A DNA stretch of 64,000 bases from Paenibacillus sp. JNUCC32 (GTDB lineage Bacteria; Bacillota; Bacilli; Paenibacillales; Paenibacillaceae): positions 1,178,001 to 1,242,000 of the forward strand of contig NZ_CP062260.1 in assembly GCF_014863545.1 (NCBI RefSeq), written 5' to 3'. The position numbers and the translations under genes were made by a program. The notes beneath the pieces are model-generated. The model had not been told where the DNA came from. It ran no database searches and was given only the letters and a program-made list of their open reading frames with translations. Below, in pieces: positions 16,935 to 25,413 of this stretch; positions within the stretch are counted from its first letter, which is position 1, and each line of letters opens with the position of its first letter.

Positions 16935-18680
16935 TTGAAGTCATGGAAAATCTATTATCCGTTCGTTAAGCCGTATATGAAGTGGATCATTCTCACCCTC
17001 ATCATCGGCATGATCAAATTCGCGATCCCGTTATTGCTGCCCATGATCATGAAATATGTCGTGGATGATCTGCTGATCAATCAGCAGATGAGCATCGAGC
17101 AGAAAATCCAGGATCTGATGTGGATTCTCGGGGGGACGCTGGTGCTGTTTGTCATCGTTCGCGGTCCGGTGGAATACCTGCGGCAGTATTTTGCGCAGTT
17201 CATTACGAGCCGTATTTTGTTTGATATGCGTAACCGGCTGTATGCGCATCTGCAGCGGTTGTCCCTCCGTTACTACCAGAATACCAAGGTCGGCGAGGCG
17301 ATATCGCGTTTTATCAATGATGTGGAGCAATCGAAAAACCTGGTGGAAGTCGGCATGATGAACATCTGGCTGGATATGTTCACATTGCTGTTCGTATTAG
17401 TGGTCATGCTCTTCATGAATCCCGTTTTGACGCTGGTTGCCATCTCGATTCTGCCTCTCTACGGACTAGCGGTGAACTTACTCTATAAACGGCTTAAGCG
17501 CTTGACCAAAGACCGGTCGCAGGCTCTCGCGGGCATTCAGGCATACCTGCATGAGCGGATTCAAGGGATCTCGGTCATCCGAAGCTTTACCCTGGAGCGT
17601 TATGATCAGAAGAAATTCGAAGGCATCAACGGAAATTTCCTGAATAAAGCGATGGCCCAGACGCGCTGGAATGCATTGACTTTCTCGGTGATTAACACGC
17701 TGACCGATATTGCGCCTATTCTGGTTATCGGGTACGGGGGCTACCGGGTGATCCAGGGAGATCTGACATTAGGTACGTTTGTTGCCTTCTTCGGTTATCT
17801 CGACAGATTGTATGCGCCCCTTCGCCGCCTGATTAACTCTTCAACGGTGCTGACGCAGGCCTCAGCGTCGCTGGAGCGGGTCAAGGAGCTAATGGACGAG
17901 CCGTATGACATCGTGGACCGTCCGAATGCCAAAACGCTTAAGACCGCGGGACAGATCGAATTCGACCGTGTCTCCTTCAAATACAATGACGCTGCGGGAT
18001 GGGTGCTTCAAGATATTAACCTGACCATTCGGCAGGGACAGACGATTGCGTTCGTCGGCATGAGCGGCGGCGGCAAATCGTCCCTGATCGGACTGATTCC
18101 GAGATTCTACGATGTGCAGCAGGGCGCGGTGAAGATTAACGGCCACGATGTCAGGGATTTGACGCTGGACAGCCTGCGCGGATCGGTGGGCATGGTCCTG
18201 CAGGACAACTTCCTGTTTAGCGGCACCGTCCGAGAAAATATTCTGTTCGGCAATCCGGAGGCGGATGAAGCCGCGATCGTCGCCGCTGCCCAAGCCGCCA
18301 ATGCCCATGACTTCATTACCCAGCTGCCGCAAGGCTATGACACGGAAGTGGGCGAACGCGGCGTCAAGCTGTCGGGAGGTCAGAAGCAAAGGCTGGCGAT
18401 CGCCCGCGTCTTTCTCAAGGATCCGGACATTCTGGTGCTGGATGAGGCGACTTCGGCGCTGGATTTGGAGTCCGAGCATCTGATCCAGCAGGCGCTTCAA
18501 TCCCTATCCAATAACCGCACCACATTGATCGTCGCCCATCGTCTTTCGACCATAACGCACGCCGATCAAATCGTTGTGCTGGAGAATGGAAGAATTACGG
18601 AGCAGGGCACGCACGGCGAGCTGATGACTCTGGATGGAAGCTACGCCAGACTGTACAACGTGCAGCATTTGGAGACTTAA
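16935..18680 (+). CDS. ABC exporter, fused permease-ATPase (YgaD-like)
   Basis: A 581-residue half-transporter, the same size class as B. subtilis YgaD, and probably a homodimer because no second half is adjacent. Six membrane helices fill residues 15-310. The ATPase has Walker A GMSGGGKSS (near residue 375), signature LSGGQKQR (near 480) and Walker B ILVLDEATSALD with the catalytic Glu. The start is TTG at 16935; AAAGGGG lies about 13 bases upstream, a loose spacing, so the start is less certain. The 250 bases upstream hold no gene I can see. The substrate is unknown; drug or lipid export is usual for this family. Confidence 0.85.
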   Translation: MKSWKIYYPFVKPYMKWIILTLIIGMIKFAIPLLLPMIMKYVVDDLLINQQMSIEQKIQDLMWILGGTLVLFVIVRGPVEYLRQYFAQFITSRILFDMRNRLYAHLQRLSLRYYQNTKVGEAISRFINDVEQSKNLVEVGMMNIWLDMFTLLFVLVVMLFMNPVLTLVAISILPLYGLAVNLLYKRLKRLTKDRSQALAGIQAYLHERIQGISVIRSFTLERYDQKKFEGINGNFLNKAMAQTRWNALTFSVINTLTDIAPILVIGYGGYRVIQGDLTLGTFVAFFGYLDRLYAPLRRLINSSTVLTQASASLERVKELMDEPYDIVDRPNAKTLKTAGQIEFDRVSFKYNDAAGWVLQDINLTIRQGQTIAFVGMSGGGKSSLIGLIPRFYDVQQGAVKINGHDVRDLTLDSLRGSVGMVLQDNFLFSGTVRENILFGNPEADEAAIVAAAQAANAHDFITQLPQGYDTEVGERGVKLSGGQKQRLAIARVFLKDPDILVLDEATSALDLESEHLIQQALQSLSNNRTTLIVAHRLSTITHADQIVVLENGRITEQGTHGELMTLDGSYARLYNVQHLET

Positions 18681-18685
18681 TTACA

Positions 18686-18752
18686 CGAAAGACCCGTCCT
18701 TCTTAGGCATGGTATTCGGCCATGCTTCAGGGGACGGGTCTTTTGATTTTTT
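18686..18752 (+). terminator. Intrinsic terminator
   Basis: AAAGACCCGTCC pairs with GGACGGGTCTTT, with a GGCATGG/CCATGCT inner stem, followed by TTTTGATTTTTTT. It separates the ABC exporter from the convergent pentose operon. Confidence 0.85.
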
Positions 18753-18759
18753 TACAGTC

Positions 18760-20052
18760 TTATTTCTCGATATGTTTGAACACCGTATCATAGGTCGTCT
18801 GAATATAGTCCAGCGACTGACCGTGCAGCACGATATTGTTGACGAGCGTGATGAGCAGGAACAGAGCCATGATGCCGGTGAGGACTTGTTGAAGCCGGAG
18901 GCTCTTCGTCTTGGCAATGAACAGCGCAGCAAGCACGAACAGCGCAAACAGATAATGTCCTGCGTAGAGGTAGAGATCGTAAGCATATGTGGCCAAACCG
19001 AACCCCACGATGATGTGCAGCAGAATGGCGAACAGAATATAGATTGAAAATGCCCAGGTATCCCGGGAACGGATGCCCTTGATGAAGGACAGAACGGCTA
19101 GGAGCAGTACCCCGATCCCGACGATATGGACATGGATCGGATACGGTTTGGCCAGATCTGTCACGAACGCAGCGATTCCCGGATCGATCATGGCAAGCTC
19201 AGGCGACAGGATCGGGCTTACAAACAGCATGTAGAAGACCCGGGAATGATGCTCCCATGAAAAGGGCGAAACATAGCTGAGCGCACCATTCTGCACGCTT
19301 GAAAACACGTTCGCGATCCATGACTTACCGGAGAACAGCAAGTGCTGAAGCAGGGTGACGATCACCACCATTCCCAGAAAAATCAGCATAATGATGATAA
19401 ACCTTTTGAACGTATCCATTCGGCGTCGATCGAACAGGCTGATCAGCAGCGCTCCAGCGAACGTTGCCACATTCGTGGACGTGATCCCGAAATTAATCAG
19501 GGCCAGGGAGGCATTCGGCATGACGGCATACCGGTCCTCCAACCGGCTGTAGTGCAAATAAGCGGCCGACAAAATGATCATGAATTGGGCATACGCGTAT
19601 GAATCCGGAATGAATGCCGTGAACAGCGAATATGAGCTGATACCGAAGAAAGCCGCCGTTACGAAGGACAGCAGCCAGCCGGCTCCGCTTCGCCGAACGA
19701 TGTAATAAACCAAAGCTGCACTAAAGGCGTTCAAGACGGATTGAATCAGAAGATAAGGGAGGTTGGAGCTCCCGATCATCGTTGTTAGCGGACTCGTCAG
19801 GAAATTAATGAACGGATGGATGATCGAAATATTTTCCGGTCCATATTCCATCGAAGGGTCGAAGTTAAATAGATTCAGCGTAAAGGGCGCACCGTAGAAG
19901 GGGCTGTGAGGCATCAATTCGGCTGCGTGATCCTTGATGTATGTCACGAAGGGAAGGTTCATGAATACATACCATAAGGCAAGGCAGACGCTTAGCCCGA
20001 CCGCCGTGTAATTATCTTTTCTATTTCCAAATAAATAACTGAAAAAAGTCAT
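18760..20052 (-). CDS. GT-C-like polytopic membrane glycosyltransferase
   Basis: A 430-residue membrane protein with about ten helices. The first outer loop carries acidic residues in the context FNFDPSMEYGPENIS, and GT-C transferases use loop acids of this kind to handle a polyprenyl-phosphate sugar donor. It is the last gene of an operon that also encodes a UbiA-type phosphoribosyltransferase, a HAD phosphatase and two small DMT proteins. I infer that it moves a pentose from the lipid carrier to a cell-surface acceptor. The acceptor is unknown. The 60-base gap to the upstream gene is the largest in the operon. It starts at ATG 20052 with a weak GGTGG site. Confidence 0.65.
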   Translation of the reverse strand: MTFFSYLFGNRKDNYTAVGLSVCLALWYVFMNLPFVTYIKDHAAELMPHSPFYGAPFTLNLFNFDPSMEYGPENISIIHPFINFLTSPLTTMIGSSNLPYLLIQSVLNAFSAALVYYIVRRSGAGWLLSFVTAAFFGISSYSLFTAFIPDSYAYAQFMIILSAAYLHYSRLEDRYAVMPNASLALINFGITSTNVATFAGALLISLFDRRRMDTFKRFIIIMLIFLGMVVIVTLLQHLLFSGKSWIANVFSSVQNGALSYVSPFSWEHHSRVFYMLFVSPILSPELAMIDPGIAAFVTDLAKPYPIHVHIVGIGVLLLAVLSFIKGIRSRDTWAFSIYILFAILLHIIVGFGLATYAYDLYLYAGHYLFALFVLAALFIAKTKSLRLQQVLTGIMALFLLITLVNNIVLHGQSLDYIQTTYDTVFKHIEK

Positions 20053-20112
20053 GTTTTTCGTTCCACCAATCTATCCGTGATATGTATTGAGATTCGGCCT
20101 AGCGGCATTCGT

Positions 20113-20433
20113 TTACCAGATCAGCAGCAGCAATCCGGATATGATAAAGGCGACGCCGGCGATTTTTCGAATGCCGATGGTTTCCTTGAACACCAGTTTG
20201 GCAAACAGCAGCGCCCACAGGAACGTAAGGGCATTGGCCGGCATCACCAGCGTATACGGAAGTTTCCCCAGCAGGTAAATGTTTAACAAGGCTCCCAAAC
20301 CGTAGCTAAGAAAACCGATCAGCAGCAGCTTGATTCGTCTACCCGCGGTATATCCTTTGAAGAATACGCTGCCCAGCGAGCCCAGCAAGGTCATTAGGAG
20401 CAGAAGCAAGTACAGCGGCACGTCACTTTTCAT
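20113..20433 (-). CDS. Small DMT/EamA-like membrane protein (possible flippase subunit B)
   Basis: A 106-residue protein with four membrane helices, the size of SMR/EmrE and ArnE/ArnF subunits. It contains the conserved helix-loop pattern YGLGALLNIYLLGKLPYTLVMP and a final helix GVAFIISGLLLLIW. Its start overlaps the end of the other small DMT gene by 11 bases, so the two are probably made in equal amounts and act as a heterodimer. In this operon the likely job is to flip a polyprenyl-phosphate pentose to the outer leaflet, by analogy with ArnE-ArnF. Confidence 0.7.
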   Translation of the reverse strand: MKSDVPLYLLLLLMTLLGSLGSVFFKGYTAGRRIKLLLIGFLSYGLGALLNIYLLGKLPYTLVMPANALTFLWALLFAKLVFKETIGIRKIAGVAFIISGLLLLIW

Positions 20434-20764
20434 AGGAGGTTAATGTCACCCCGATTCCAAGCAGGGCCACGGCGGCCAGCTTTTTCAAGGTTAACGGCTC
20501 ATCCAGAAAGAAATCCCCGTAAAACAAAGCCACGATATAGCTGATGCACATCAGGGGATAAGCAACGGACAGCTTCTCCAGGGAAAACGATTTGATCATG
20601 AGGATGGCTCCCAGGCCGTAACAGACAAATCCGATTCCCATATACACCAAATTGGCGTGTCCCCATTTCCAGAACAGCTGGCCGGTCGCCGTCAAAAAAG
20701 CCGATAAGACCATAAACAGCTTGCCTAGGTGGCGCGGGGCACTCTGCGCTTTTACTTGTTCCAT
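20423..20764 (-). CDS. Small DMT/EamA-like membrane protein (possible flippase subunit A)
   Basis: A 113-residue four-helix protein of the SMR/EamA type, with LSAFLTATGQLFWKWG near the start and SVAYPLMCISYIVALFYGDFFL in the third helix, both typical of EmrE-like halves. The ATG at 20764 has GAGGG 7 bases upstream and overlaps the 3' end of the HAD gene by 13 bases; an ATG 15 bases further upstream has no such site. With its overlapping neighbour it likely forms a heterodimeric lipid-sugar translocase. Confidence 0.7.
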   Translation of the reverse strand: MEQVKAQSAPRHLGKLFMVLSAFLTATGQLFWKWGHANLVYMGIGFVCYGLGAILMIKSFSLEKLSVAYPLMCISYIVALFYGDFFLDEPLTLKKLAAVALLGIGVTLTSYEK

Positions 20765-21384
20765 GTTAATCCCTCGCATCCATGGGCGGACTTTTGATTG
20801 ATCAAATATTTGTGCTTAACAAGCCGAAACATCGGCAGGTCGGATAAGGAATCGGAGTACGCGCAGGAAGAGTCGTAATCAATGGCCAGCCGCTGCTCGC
20901 TTAAGTATTGCTGAATCCGGTTCACTTTCTCCTCCCCCTTGCAGTTGTTTCCTTCAATCATCGACGTGAAACGCCCATCCCGAACGGATAATTTCGTGGC
21001 AATGACCGCGTCGACGCAGGGCAGCTCCGCAAAATATCTCATGTAAGCGTCGGGGGACGCGGTTACGAGCAGGACATGATAACCCTCGCTTTTTTTTAGC
21101 TGCATTTCCTTCAGCGCATCCGGGAAGATGGCAGGCTTCAATTCCGTTTCGTAAAAATGCTTCAGGTCGGCGTCATCCATATGGCGCATCGCATGAAAAT
21201 AAGCGCTTTTTGCCTTTTCGGCTTCCAGGAGACGGAGCTTGTAGAGCACGGAATGCAGCACGACTTTCAGGATGACCGATGTCGTGGTTGGGTGTTTTCG
21301 TATGCCGTACTTCAAAAATCGAAACATGGAGTCCGTATGGATGACCGTTTTGTCGATGTCAAAAATAGCGAATTTCTGATTCAT
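20752..21384 (-). CDS. HAD-IB family phosphatase (candidate polyprenyl-phosphoribose 5-phosphatase)
   Basis: A 210-residue haloacid-dehalogenase hydrolase. Motif I is FDIDKTV (DxDxT type), motif II is LLVTASP and the last acidic motif is YSDSLSDLPMF, giving the SerB-like HAD-IB layout. There is no membrane segment. It lies 29 bases after the UbiA gene and overlaps the next gene, so it acts in the same pathway. The expected reaction is removal of the 5-phosphate from polyprenyl-phosphoryl-phosphoribose. In mycobacteria a different (PAP2-type) phosphatase is assigned to this step, so the role here is inferred from context. Confidence 0.75.
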   Translation of the reverse strand: MNQKFAIFDIDKTVIHTDSMFRFLKYGIRKHPTTTSVILKVVLHSVLYKLRLLEAEKAKSAYFHAMRHMDDADLKHFYETELKPAIFPDALKEMQLKKSEGYHVLLVTASPDAYMRYFAELPCVDAVIATKLSVRDGRFTSMIEGNNCKGEEKVNRIQQYLSEQRLAIDYDSSCAYSDSLSDLPMFRLVKHKYLINQKSAHGCEGLTWNK

Positions 21385-21413
21385 GAAATTTCCCTCAATT
21401 GCCGTTTTTTTAA

Positions 21414-22319
21414 TTACTCAAAATAGATCAATATTCCGATAACGCTGATGACATAGAGGATCACGGTGACCAGGATGTGCGAGTCCTCCAGGAGCACCCG
21501 GTCCGGGGCACCGCCCTTTTTCTCGATATGAATCAGATAAAGATACCGAAACATCCCGTAGATGACGAGCGGAATGGTCCACATAAGATGAACGGTCCTG
21601 CCGGACGTAAAGGTAAAGAGCGAATAACTGATGATGGTTGCCGTTGTGACGATGCTGCTCATCTGGTCGAGCAGATCAAACGAGTATTGATCAAGCACCT
21701 TGCGGTGAGAGCCCTTGTCATGCTGCAGCAGATGAAGCTCATGCCGTCTCTTGCCGATCGCCAGGAAGAGCGATAGCAGCATGGTACATAAAAGGAACCA
21801 GGGCGTGAACGGGACGTGAATGACGAGCCCGCCTGCGATCGCGCGCAGCACAAACCCGGCCGCGATAATCATGATGTCGATGATGACAACATGTTTCAGC
21901 CGGAAGGAATAAGCTACGTTCATGGCAAAATAGAGCAGCAGTAATGCGGTAAACAGCGGATTGAGCAGATAAGAGACGGCCAGCGAAGCGATCAGCAGCA
22001 GTATGCCGAACACGACAGCCAGCTTAGGCGGGAGTGCTCCCGAGGCCATGGGCCGGTATTTCTTCACCGGATGGTTGCGATCAGCTTCGCGATCGGCATA
22101 ATCGTTCACAATGTAGACGCAGCCCGAAACGAAGGACAGCAGGAAGAAACCGATCAGGGTTTCAACAAGCGACCCCGGATTTACCGTTTCAAACGAGAAG
22201 AGGGGGGCTGCAAATATTAACAAATTTTTGGTCCATTGCTTCGGCCTTAGCTGCCTGAAGAGCAGCATGGGAAGCTGCTTTAACGGGGCAGCGGCCGATT
22301 CGGTATTCGTTGAAGACAA
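21414..22319 (-). CDS. UbiA-family polyprenyl-phosphate phosphoribosyltransferase (DPPR synthase-like)
   Basis: A 301-residue membrane enzyme with about nine helices. The Mg-pyrophosphate motif is NDYADREADRNHP (NDxxDxxxD) and the second conserved region is AYSFRLKHVVIIDIMI. These and the N-terminal LRPKQWTKNLLIFAAPLF match decaprenyl-phosphate phosphoribosyltransferase (mycobacterial Rv3806c) better than menaquinone or heme UbiA enzymes. It would join PRPP to a polyprenyl phosphate. The start is TTG at 22319: AGGAGG lies 8 bases before it and falls inside the longer reading from ATG 22340. It heads a five-gene operon. Confidence 0.85.
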   Translation of the reverse strand: MSSTNTESAAAPLKQLPMLLFRQLRPKQWTKNLLIFAAPLFSFETVNPGSLVETLIGFFLLSFVSGCVYIVNDYADREADRNHPVKKYRPMASGALPPKLAVVFGILLLIASLAVSYLLNPLFTALLLLYFAMNVAYSFRLKHVVIIDIMIIAAGFVLRAIAGGLVIHVPFTPWFLLCTMLLSLFLAIGKRRHELHLLQHDKGSHRKVLDQYSFDLLDQMSSIVTTATIISYSLFTFTSGRTVHLMWTIPLVIYGMFRYLYLIHIEKKGGAPDRVLLEDSHILVTVILYVISVIGILIYFE

Positions 22320-22455
22320 TTGTGTTACCTCCTGATACATCCTAATTCTTAGGGGATTACGGGAAAAGCCGTTAAAATACGATAGCTATCATACCATAAA
22401 ATAGACTATATATGGTAACGGCCCGTCCGGCATGGTACTTAAATATAGAACAAAT

Positions 22456-22496
22456 AAACCTCCCTTAAGGTTCATGAAACCGGCAGGGAGGTTTTT
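22456..22496. terminator. Intrinsic terminator, probably bidirectional
   Basis: AAACCTCCCT pairs with AGGGAGGTTT over a 19-base loop, with T-rich sequence on both sides. On the minus strand it ends the DUF441 gene ahead of the pentose operon. Confidence 0.65.
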
Positions 22497-22544
22497 GGCC
22501 TTTATCCTATTTTCCTATATAAATAACAGTTGTTCCGTGAGACT

Positions 22545-22988
22545 TCACGATTTGCCGATAAGTAAGGACAGCAGGCCGGCGGCAATAAGCGGGCCGACGG
22601 GCACGCCGCGGAACAGGGCTACCCCGAGCACGGTGCCGACGAGCAGGCCGGCGACTACCGTAGGGTTGCTGCCCATCAGCGTGGCTCCGCGTCCGCCCAG
22701 ATATGCGACAAGCATGCCGACGGCGATGGCCAGAAGCGACTTCCAATTCAGGAAGGATTCGCCGATCGTTTGGAGACTCATTTTGCCGCTCGCCAGCGGA
22801 GACATCACGCCGATGGTGAGAATTATGATGCCGAGGGTCAGCCCGTATTTCTCAAGCCATGGGAAGGCTTGCTGGAAGCCGGTGACGCGGATGAGCAGCA
22901 ATGCCAGCATGGCTATGGTCACGGCGGAATTGCTGCTGATAATGCCCAGGCCCGCCATAGCCAGCAGAATGAGCGAGGTTACGTCCAA
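22545..22988 (-). CDS. DUF441 family membrane protein (YtwI-like)
   Basis: A 147-residue protein with four to five membrane helices and small-residue-rich loops ([22 protein letters not shown] and [19 protein letters not shown]), the hallmark of DUF441. The role of the family is not established. The start is TTG at 22988, supported by AAGGAG with a 9-base spacing. It stands alone between the pentose operon and the bdr gene. Confidence 0.85.
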   Translation of the reverse strand: MDVTSLILLAMAGLGIISSNSAVTIAMLALLLIRVTGFQQAFPWLEKYGLTLGIIILTIGVMSPLASGKMSLQTIGESFLNWKSLLAIAVGMLVAYLGGRGATLMGSNPTVVAGLLVGTVLGVALFRGVPVGPLIAAGLLSLLIGKS

Positions 22989-23118
22989 TGGAGATCACTC
23001 CTTATGATTTAGATATCAGAAAGTATGAATTACCGATGAGCAAGCCTTCCTGATATCGCAATAAACATCAATTGCACGCGGGTTGTCTTCCCGGAATGTA
23101 CGCTTTGGAAGACGTTGG

Positions 23119-24096
23119 TTACACCTTTGTGCCCAGATGCTCCGCGATCAATCGGCCGTGCAGCCTGCCGGTTTCAATGAACACCTCATTGGCATTGCGG
23201 CCGGACGCAATTACGCCGGCGACGTACAGTCCCGGAACATTGGTCTCCATCGTATCCGGATTATAGAGAGGTTTCTCCATATCTTCGTCGAGCTGAACGC
23301 CGGAAGAGGCGAGCAGTTTGCGATCAGGACGGAACCCGGTCAATGCCAATACAAAGTCGTTTTCGATGATCGATTCCTGTCCCTGATTCGAAAGCACCGT
23401 AATGGAGGACTCCGCGATTTGAACGACGCGGGAGTTCAGATGAAGCTGGATATGCCCTTTTTGAACCATGCTGTCGAACAGGGGCCGAACCCAAGGTTTG
23501 ATGTTCTGCGAGACTTCCTCGCCCCGATAGACCATCGTAACCTCGGCCCCGACACGGATTAGCTCCATGGCCGCATCCACCGCGGAATTGCTGCCGCCGA
23601 TGATCGCCGTTTTCATGCCGGCATAAGGATGGGCTTCCCGGAAATAATGGGTTACTTTCTCCAAGTCTTCACCAGGAATGCCAATATAATTCGGATGATC
23701 AAAATAACCCGTAGCAATGACTACGTGTTTGGCTTGTCGAAGGGTCTCTTCACCGCCGCGTCGCCGCGTCTTTACCTGAAAGCCGCCGTCAGGCTGCTTG
23801 GCAATGGTGAGGGCTTCTTCGTATGGGGAAATATTCAGGTTAAAATGTTTGGCGACCCGGCGATAATAGGCCAGCGCCTCGTGCCGGTACGGTTTGTCAT
23901 TCGATATGGCGAACGGAACTTCTCCGATTTCAAGCATTTCAGCCGTACTGAAAAACTGCATATGGGTCGGATAGAGATAAATGGAATGGACTACGTTGTG
24001 TTTATCAATGATCTCGCAGCTGAGGCCCTGGCGGCCGCACTCAATGGCAGCTGCTAGACCGCATGGGCCTGCGCCGATAATTAAGACGTCGAGCAT
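23119..24096 (-). CDS. bdr: YpdA-family bacillithiol disulfide reductase
   Basis: A 325-residue FAD- and NADPH-dependent reductase that regenerates bacillithiol from its disulfide in the cytoplasm. The N-terminal FAD loop is IIGAGPCGLAAAIE, with the cysteine that follows GAGP. The NADPH loop is IIGGSNSAVDAAMEL and the C-terminal FAD segment is VPGLYVAGVI. Its length matches YpdA (about 325). GGAGG lies 6 bases before the ATG. It forms a single-gene unit and fits a Bacillales-type thiol redox system. Confidence 0.9.
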   Translation of the reverse strand: MLDVLIIGAGPCGLAAAIECGRQGLSCEIIDKHNVVHSIYLYPTHMQFFSTAEMLEIGEVPFAISNDKPYRHEALAYYRRVAKHFNLNISPYEEALTIAKQPDGGFQVKTRRRGGEETLRQAKHVVIATGYFDHPNYIGIPGEDLEKVTHYFREAHPYAGMKTAIIGGSNSAVDAAMELIRVGAEVTMVYRGEEVSQNIKPWVRPLFDSMVQKGHIQLHLNSRVVQIAESSITVLSNQGQESIIENDFVLALTGFRPDRKLLASSGVQLDEDMEKPLYNPDTMETNVPGLYVAGVIASGRNANEVFIETGRLHGRLIAEHLGTKV

Positions 24097-24223
24097 GATG
24101 AACCTCCTTATGTATTAACCTTACGCTATCTATCAGCATTATAATCCTACAGCAATTATCGCGATAAATCCAGAATGCAGGCGATCGCACTCCCGTCCGA
24201 GCGGGCCTAAATGCAGAAAGAGA

Positions 24224-24297
24224 TTGACAAACAATTGTAATTTAATTAATATCTAATTAGATAAACATTAAATTAGAGATTCGTTAAATTGTTTGTC
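24224..24297 (+). promoter_or_regulatory. Promoter within a nested inverted repeat upstream of the DUF2087 gene
   Basis: TTGACA at 24224 and TAATAT at 24247 are 17 bases apart. The -35 overlaps the left arm GACAAACAATT (24226-24236), whose exact reverse complement AATTGTTTGTC lies at 24287-24297, just before the ribosome binding site. Inside lie AATTTAAT/ATTAAATT and the palindrome TCTAATTAGA (24252-24261). This looks like an operator region. Confidence 0.55.
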
Positions 24298-24315
24298 GAA
24301 AAGGAGGAGTCCAGC

Positions 24316-24621
24316 ATGGAACAGACTGCCCGAGAAGCCTACAAAGCATCCGTTCTTCGCAGTTTTATTGCTAAGGACGGATCCTTGCGGTCCATCCCGG
24401 CACAGTATAAAAAGAAGCTTGTCATCATGGAATTTTTGGTGGAGCAGTTGGAGGCGGGGAGGGAATATCCGGAAAAGGACATCAATGCGTTTATCAAGCG
24501 CTTTCACGAGGATTATGCGACGATTCGGCGAGAATTTATCAATCATCGATTTATGAGCCGGGATCAGGAAATCTATATTCTTAACCCGCGCGAGGAATGG
24601 ACGCAGTGGGATGCGCTCTAA
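24316..24621 (+). CDS. DUF2087 domain protein
   Basis: A 101-residue basic protein. The DUF2087 core runs from about residue 15 to 90: FIAKDGSLRSIPAQYKKKL, a KDINAFIKRFHEDYATIRREFI helix pair and YILNP near the end. The domain often occurs fused to ArsR-type regulators; here it stands alone, so a DNA- or regulator-binding role is only suspected. AAGGAGG before ATG 24316 fixes the start 27 bases inside a longer frame. An extended inverted repeat precedes it and a strong terminator follows. Confidence 0.8.
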   Translation: MEQTAREAYKASVLRSFIAKDGSLRSIPAQYKKKLVIMEFLVEQLEAGREYPEKDINAFIKRFHEDYATIRREFINHRFMSRDQEIYILNPREEWTQWDAL

Positions 24622-24631
24622 ACGAAAGCAA

Positions 24632-24674
24632 AAAAGCTGCCTTCACTGATTGGGTCAGTGAAGGCAGCTTTTGC
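24632..24674. terminator. Strong bidirectional terminator
   Basis: AAAAGCTGCCTTCACTGA pairs along 18 bases with TCAGTGAAGGCAGCTTTT around a 5-base loop. It serves the DUF2087 gene and the convergent azoreductase gene. Confidence 0.9.
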
Positions 24675-24708
24675 GAAGTGCTATATGAATGAATACGTAT
24701 AAGTTCAA

Positions 24709-25335
24709 TTAAAATCCGGCAGCGGCCTTTTTAACAAGCTCAAGACCGTTCTGAACGATCATTTCCGCTTCGTCAGGGAACTGGTTGTGACCTTCGATTA
24801 TGAGGGTTTCGATATCCTGCACGCCCCATTGACGAAGATTGCCCATAACGAAGTTGACAGCCATCTCTGCTGCAGCCATAGGACCTTCGGAATAGTTGCC
24901 GCCGCGTGCATTCAGGATGACGACTTTTTTGCCGGTCACGAGACCTACCACGCCTTGCGGTGTATATTTAAACGTTTTGCCTGCTTGGTTCAGGTAATCG
25001 ATATAGGTATGAAGAACGGCAGGGACGGTCATGTTCCACAATGGGAAAGCCAGCACGATTTTGTCTGCGGCAAGGAATTGGTCAAGATATTTGCTGACAT
25101 TGGCAGCAGCCGCTTGCTCTTCAGGAGTAGCTTCCAAACCCTTGGCAGCTTTGAACATACCGTTGATGGCTGTTCCGTCGTAATATGGAAGATTCTCTGC
25201 GAACAGATCAAGCTCCGTGATTTGATCTTCCGGATGGCTTGCTTTGAAGGATTCCAGAAACTCATGGTACATTTTTACGCTGACCGATTGCTCGATCGCT
25301 CTGTTGTTAGCTTTGATGAATAGTACATTCGACAT
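24709..25335 (-). CDS. azoR: FMN-dependent NADH-azoreductase
   Basis: A 208-residue flavodoxin-like enzyme that reduces quinones and azo compounds with NADH, a known defence against electrophile stress in Bacillales. The N-terminal strand and FMN phosphate region (VLFIKANNRAIEQSVS), PLWNMTVPAVLHTYIDYL and LNARGGNYSEGP are all family features. AAGGAG precedes the ATG. An A/T-rich imperfect palindrome overlaps the -10 region of its promoter, consistent with a repressor of the kind that controls these genes. Confidence 0.9.
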   Translation of the reverse strand: MSNVLFIKANNRAIEQSVSVKMYHEFLESFKASHPEDQITELDLFAENLPYYDGTAINGMFKAAKGLEATPEEQAAAANVSKYLDQFLAADKIVLAFPLWNMTVPAVLHTYIDYLNQAGKTFKYTPQGVVGLVTGKKVVILNARGGNYSEGPMAAAEMAVNFVMGNLRQWGVQDIETLIIEGHNQFPDEAEMIVQNGLELVKKAAAGF

Positions 25336-25378
25336 GTATGAAGACTCTCCTTGTTGTATAGTTTACTTTATAAATTAT

Positions 25379-25406
25379 AGTATATTTCATTTCTATCGTT
25401 TGTCAA
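25379..25406 (-). promoter_or_regulatory. Sigma-A promoter of azoR
   Basis: On the minus strand TTGACA (25406-25401) and TATACT (25384-25379) are 16 bases apart. The A/T-rich stretch just downstream (25358-25383) is an imperfect palindrome and a candidate operator. Confidence 0.65.
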
Positions 25407-25413
25407 CAATGCC

